DNA of 32,405 bases from Pseudomonadota bacterium (lineage in GTDB: Bacteria > Pseudomonadota > Gammaproteobacteria > Burkholderiales > Sulfuriferulaceae), in contig JAJYHV010000055.1 in NCBI GenBank assembly GCA_021790515.1, forward strand, positions 1 to 32,405, read 5' to 3'. Positions 30,375 through 32,405 of the stretch are shown piece by piece; the first letter of the stretch is position 1, and each line of letters begins with the position of its first letter. The notes under the pieces are model-generated. The model worked only from the letters and a program-made list of their open reading frames with translations. It was not told the origin of the DNA and ran no database searches. The position numbers were made by a program, and so were the translations under genes.

Positions 30375-31361
30375 ATGACAATTCGCCGCACCCGTCTTGC
30401 ACGCGCTATGGCCAGCGCATTGTGCGTACCCGCTCTTTTGCTTGCCTCGCTGACCCATGCCGCCGACGCGGTCAAAGAACAATTCTTTCCGCCCTGGAGC
30501 CACGGTGCCAATGACCCCATCACCGAACATGGACTGGATTTCACCGTTCCAGAAATCGACAACCTGCCCGATTTCCACGGCGACCCCTGCCAGGCAAAAC
30601 TGACCGTGTTCGTCGGTGGCAACTACTTTTTCGCCATGGCGCCACTGGTGGCTGAATTCGTCAAGGAACACCCGGAATTCAAAGGCAAGATTTATTACGA
30701 AACCATCCCGCCCGGCCTGCTGGTTGACCAGATCAAACACAACGGCACCATCACCGTCGGCAACATGACCTGGACCGCACATGCTGACGTCTACGCAGGC
30801 GGCATGAAACGCGTCACGGGCGTCATCAAGGATGGCTACGCCACTGGCCCTGCCGTGCCATACGCCACCAACACCCTGACCATCATGGTACCCAAGGGCA
30901 ACCCTGCGCACATCACCGGTCTTGCCGATCTGGGCAAACCCGGCGTGCGTCTGGTCATGCCAAACCCCAAATTTGAAGGCATTGGCCGCCAGATTAAAGC
31001 CAGCCTCGCCAAGGCCGGCGGCGAAGCACTGGTCAATACTGTCTACACCGACAAAGTGAAAAATGGTGAAACGCTGATGACACATATCCACCATCGCCAG
31101 TCACCACTGTTCCTGATGCTCGGACGCGCCGACGCCGGCGTGACCTGGCAGTCGGAAGCCATCTTCGAAGAAGATGTAGGCAACCCCATCAGCCATGTCG
31201 CCATCCCGGACAGCCAGAACACCACCGCAATTTACGCGGCTGTCGCACTGAAAGCTGCGCCACACAAAAAAGCCGCCCGCATGTGGGTCAACTATCTGCG
31301 CTCGCCACAAGCACTGGCGATTTTTGAGCGTTATGGTTTCAAACCTTATCAAGGCAAATAA
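30375..31361 (+). CDS. Periplasmic solute-binding protein (ABC type)
   Basis: A 328-residue exported binding protein. The signal peptide (about residues 1-30) begins MTIRRTRLARAM and ends at THAADA. The mature part has the two-lobe binding fold: LTVFVGGNYFFAMAPLVAEFVKEHPEFKGKIYYETIPPG at the first lobe, NTLTIMVPKGNPAHITGLADLGKPGVRLVMPNPKFEGIG as the crossover, and DAGVTWQSEAIF at the return. This resembles the molybdate/iron-type extracellular binding superfamily, but the ligand is unknown. No permease or ATPase is next to it. ATG 30375 has GGAG 9 nt upstream; the frame also opens at 30285. It is paired divergently with the DsrE-like gene. Confidence 0.9.
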   Translation: MTIRRTRLARAMASALCVPALLLASLTHAADAVKEQFFPPWSHGANDPITEHGLDFTVPEIDNLPDFHGDPCQAKLTVFVGGNYFFAMAPLVAEFVKEHPEFKGKIYYETIPPGLLVDQIKHNGTITVGNMTWTAHADVYAGGMKRVTGVIKDGYATGPAVPYATNTLTIMVPKGNPAHITGLADLGKPGVRLVMPNPKFEGIGRQIKASLAKAGGEALVNTVYTDKVKNGETLMTHIHHRQSPLFLMLGRADAGVTWQSEAIFEEDVGNPISHVAIPDSQNTTAIYAAVALKAAPHKKAARMWVNYLRSPQALAIFERYGFKPYQGK

Positions 31362-31397
31362 ATCCTAATCATACAATCCTGTGCCCAATGGGCAGAT

Positions 31398-31431
31398 AAA
31401 AAAACAGGCAGCGTAAGCTGCCTGTTTTTTT
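31398..31431. terminator. Bidirectional rho-independent terminator
   Basis: A7 + CAGGCAGC, loop GTAA, GCTGCCTG + T7: a perfect symmetrical hairpin 36 nt past the solute-binding protein stop. It works on both strands and isolates the toxin-antitoxin-like genes that follow. Confidence 0.93.
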
Positions 31432-31488
31432 CACCACCTTTTTCTCCGCCAAAACATCCGGTTAGCCCTATCGAATCACTAAAGCACA

Positions 31489-31517
31489 TTGCACTTCTGA
31501 CTGCAAAAGCGTAAAGT
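31489..31517 (+). promoter_or_regulatory. Predicted promoter of the toxin-antitoxin-like operon
   Basis: TTGCAC (31489-31494) and TAAAGT (31512-31517) are separated by 17 nt, with the start codon 44 nt beyond the -10 box. Confidence 0.6.
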
Positions 31518-31560
31518 TTGTCCATTGGAAATCATCACCCCAGGTTGAAAAAGACGCTTC

Positions 31561-31857
31561 ATGATTCAGGTCAATCAAGAGTGGTTGAAACCGCTTGCCA
31601 GCAAGTACATTTGGTGGAAAACGCCGGAAGAAGCCGTGCTCATGCCCGAGCGAGTGATTGCCCAAGTGATGAACATCGGCGACTACGCCGACGTTCAGGT
31701 GCTTGCCGCACAAGTCGGCGATGAAGTGCTTCGCGAAGTCTTGACGCACGCAGAGGCGGGCCAGTTCAATGAACGCTCCTGGGCGTACTGGCATTACCGT
31801 CTTGAACTGGCGAGCGTGGATCATGTTCCACCCCTACCCGTGCGAAGGTTTGCGTGA
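31561..31857 (+). CDS. Small protein upstream of an AbiEii-like toxin (putative antitoxin)
   Basis: A 98-residue cytoplasmic protein without recognised catalytic motifs. The N-terminus is Trp-rich (WLKPLASKYIWWKTPEEA), followed by helices (MPERVIAQVMNIGDYADVQVLAAQVGDEVLREVLTHAE) and SWAYWHYRLEL. The overall pattern resembles small proteins commonly found in front of AbiEii-type nucleotidyltransferases, so it is taken as the antitoxin; this is inference from position and shape. Its stop overlaps the GTG of the next gene (GTGA). Confidence 0.75.
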   Translation: MIQVNQEWLKPLASKYIWWKTPEEAVLMPERVIAQVMNIGDYADVQVLAAQVGDEVLREVLTHAEAGQFNERSWAYWHYRLELASVDHVPPLPVRRFA

Positions 31858-32405
31858 CTCACTCGTTCAAACCCTGCATGGACATATTACCCCCGGCGCA
31901 GCGACATCTCTGGCCGGAACTTCGCAACGCCGCCAATCTGGGGTTTACACTGTACGGCGGCACTGCCGTTGGGCTACGGTTGGGACATCGTGATTCGGTA
32001 GATTTCGATTTCTTTTCTGAAAAGCCGCTTAACCGAGTAGCCATCAGGGCGGCTTTTCCGTTCATGGATCAATCCACGACACTTCAAGACCGAGACAACA
32101 CTTGGGTAGTGCTCGTCCCCTATGGAAACTCGGAAAGGGAGTACGTCAAAGTTTCATTCTTCGGCTTGATTACATTCGGACGCGTTGGAGAACCTGCTTT
32201 TACCGATGACGGTATTTTGCAAGTAGCTTCCTTTGACGACCTGATGGCGACCAAGGTCAAAGTCGTCCTCCAGCGTGCCGAGGCCAAAGATTACCGCGAT
32301 GTCGCTGCGATGATCAATGCCGGGGTGAGTTTGTCACACGGACTCGCATCCGCTCGCCTGCTTTACGGCCCGAACTTCCAACCGAGCGAGAGCCTGAAAG
32401 CACTC
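31854..32405 (+). CDS. Nucleotidyltransferase AbiEii/AbiGii toxin family protein (partial)
   Basis: The gene runs off the window; 184 codons are visible. It carries the nucleotidyltransferase signature GGTAVGLRLGHRDSVDFDFF, with the G-G-T turn and the D-x-D metal-binding aspartates. A downstream FDDLMATKVKVVLQRAEAKDYRDV, typical of AbiEii, follows. AbiEii-type toxins transfer nucleotides to tRNA or other acceptors and act in phage abortive infection or growth arrest. The GTG at 31854 is preferred: GAAGG precedes it and it overlaps the upstream stop by 4 nt. ATG 31878 is the alternative. It does not contain a frameshift in the visible part. Confidence 0.85.
   Translation, partial: MTHSFKPCMDILPPAQRHLWPELRNAANLGFTLYGGTAVGLRLGHRDSVDFDFFSEKPLNRVAIRAAFPFMDQSTTLQDRDNTWVVLVPYGNSEREYVKVSFFGLITFGRVGEPAFTDDGILQVASFDDLMATKVKVVLQRAEAKDYRDVAAMINAGVSLSHGLASARLLYGPNFQPSESLKAL

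Overview
The window looks like a chromosomal segment of a betaproteobacterium, most likely a chemolithoautotroph of the Nitrosomonadales/Gallionellales kind. This rests on gene content and order: pilMNOPQ divergent from a PBP1A gene, a class I phosphoribulokinase (Calvin cycle), a diheme cytochrome c4 followed by System II cytochrome c maturation genes, rpsP-rimM-trmD-rplS, and leuS-lptE-holA. The species assignment is inference; no rRNA is present.

Layout. 1-77: tRNA-Pro(GGG), minus strand, with its own promoter. 137-172: a perfect-palindrome terminator. 196-5285: type IV pilus operon pilM-N-O-P-Q on the minus strand. 5624-8580: mrcA (PBP1A) overlapping by ATGA a conserved gene of unknown function. 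8581-8827: a gene-free, hairpin-rich stretch that looks like a repeat or mobile-element remnant. 8828-11234: a DHA2-type efflux transporter behind hemB. 11235-11571: hemB upstream region plus an apparent unannotated small RNA. 11556-12227: engB. 12325-16243: cytochrome c4, then resB and ccsA. 16351-18918: a PAS-PAS-GGDEF-EAL-CZB c-di-GMP protein. 18915-21229: proS and a lytic transglycosylase. 21303-22052: spermidine-synthase-like protein. 22071-22964: prkB. 23148-27283: leuS-lptE-holA. 27344-29431: rpsP-rimM-trmD-rplS on the minus strand. 29580-31361: a divergent pair, a secreted DsrE-like protein and a periplasmic solute-binding protein. 31561-32405: a two-gene AbiEii-like toxin-antitoxin candidate cut by the window end.

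The strongest new signal is at 11431-11571 on the plus strand. An exact sigma-E-type promoter (GGAACTT, 16 nt, TCAAA) is followed at the expected distance by four consecutive stem-loops, the last one with a U-tract. Two loops carry pyrimidine-rich, anti-Shine-Dalgarno-like sequence (CUCCUCCC and CUUCCCC). This reads as an envelope-stress small RNA of about 107 nt, whose terminator overlaps the end of engB on the other strand.

A second unusual signal is at 28595-28661. Five tandem copies of a 13-bp unit reproduce the trmD start (GTG plus the next codons) between rimM and trmD. They form a chain of mini-ORFs whose stop codons lie 2 nt before the next GTG, ending exactly at the trmD start.

Most other genes are housekeeping or envelope functions. 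They cover pilus secretion, peptidoglycan synthesis and turnover, LPS assembly, heme and cytochrome c maturation, translation, and carbon fixation.
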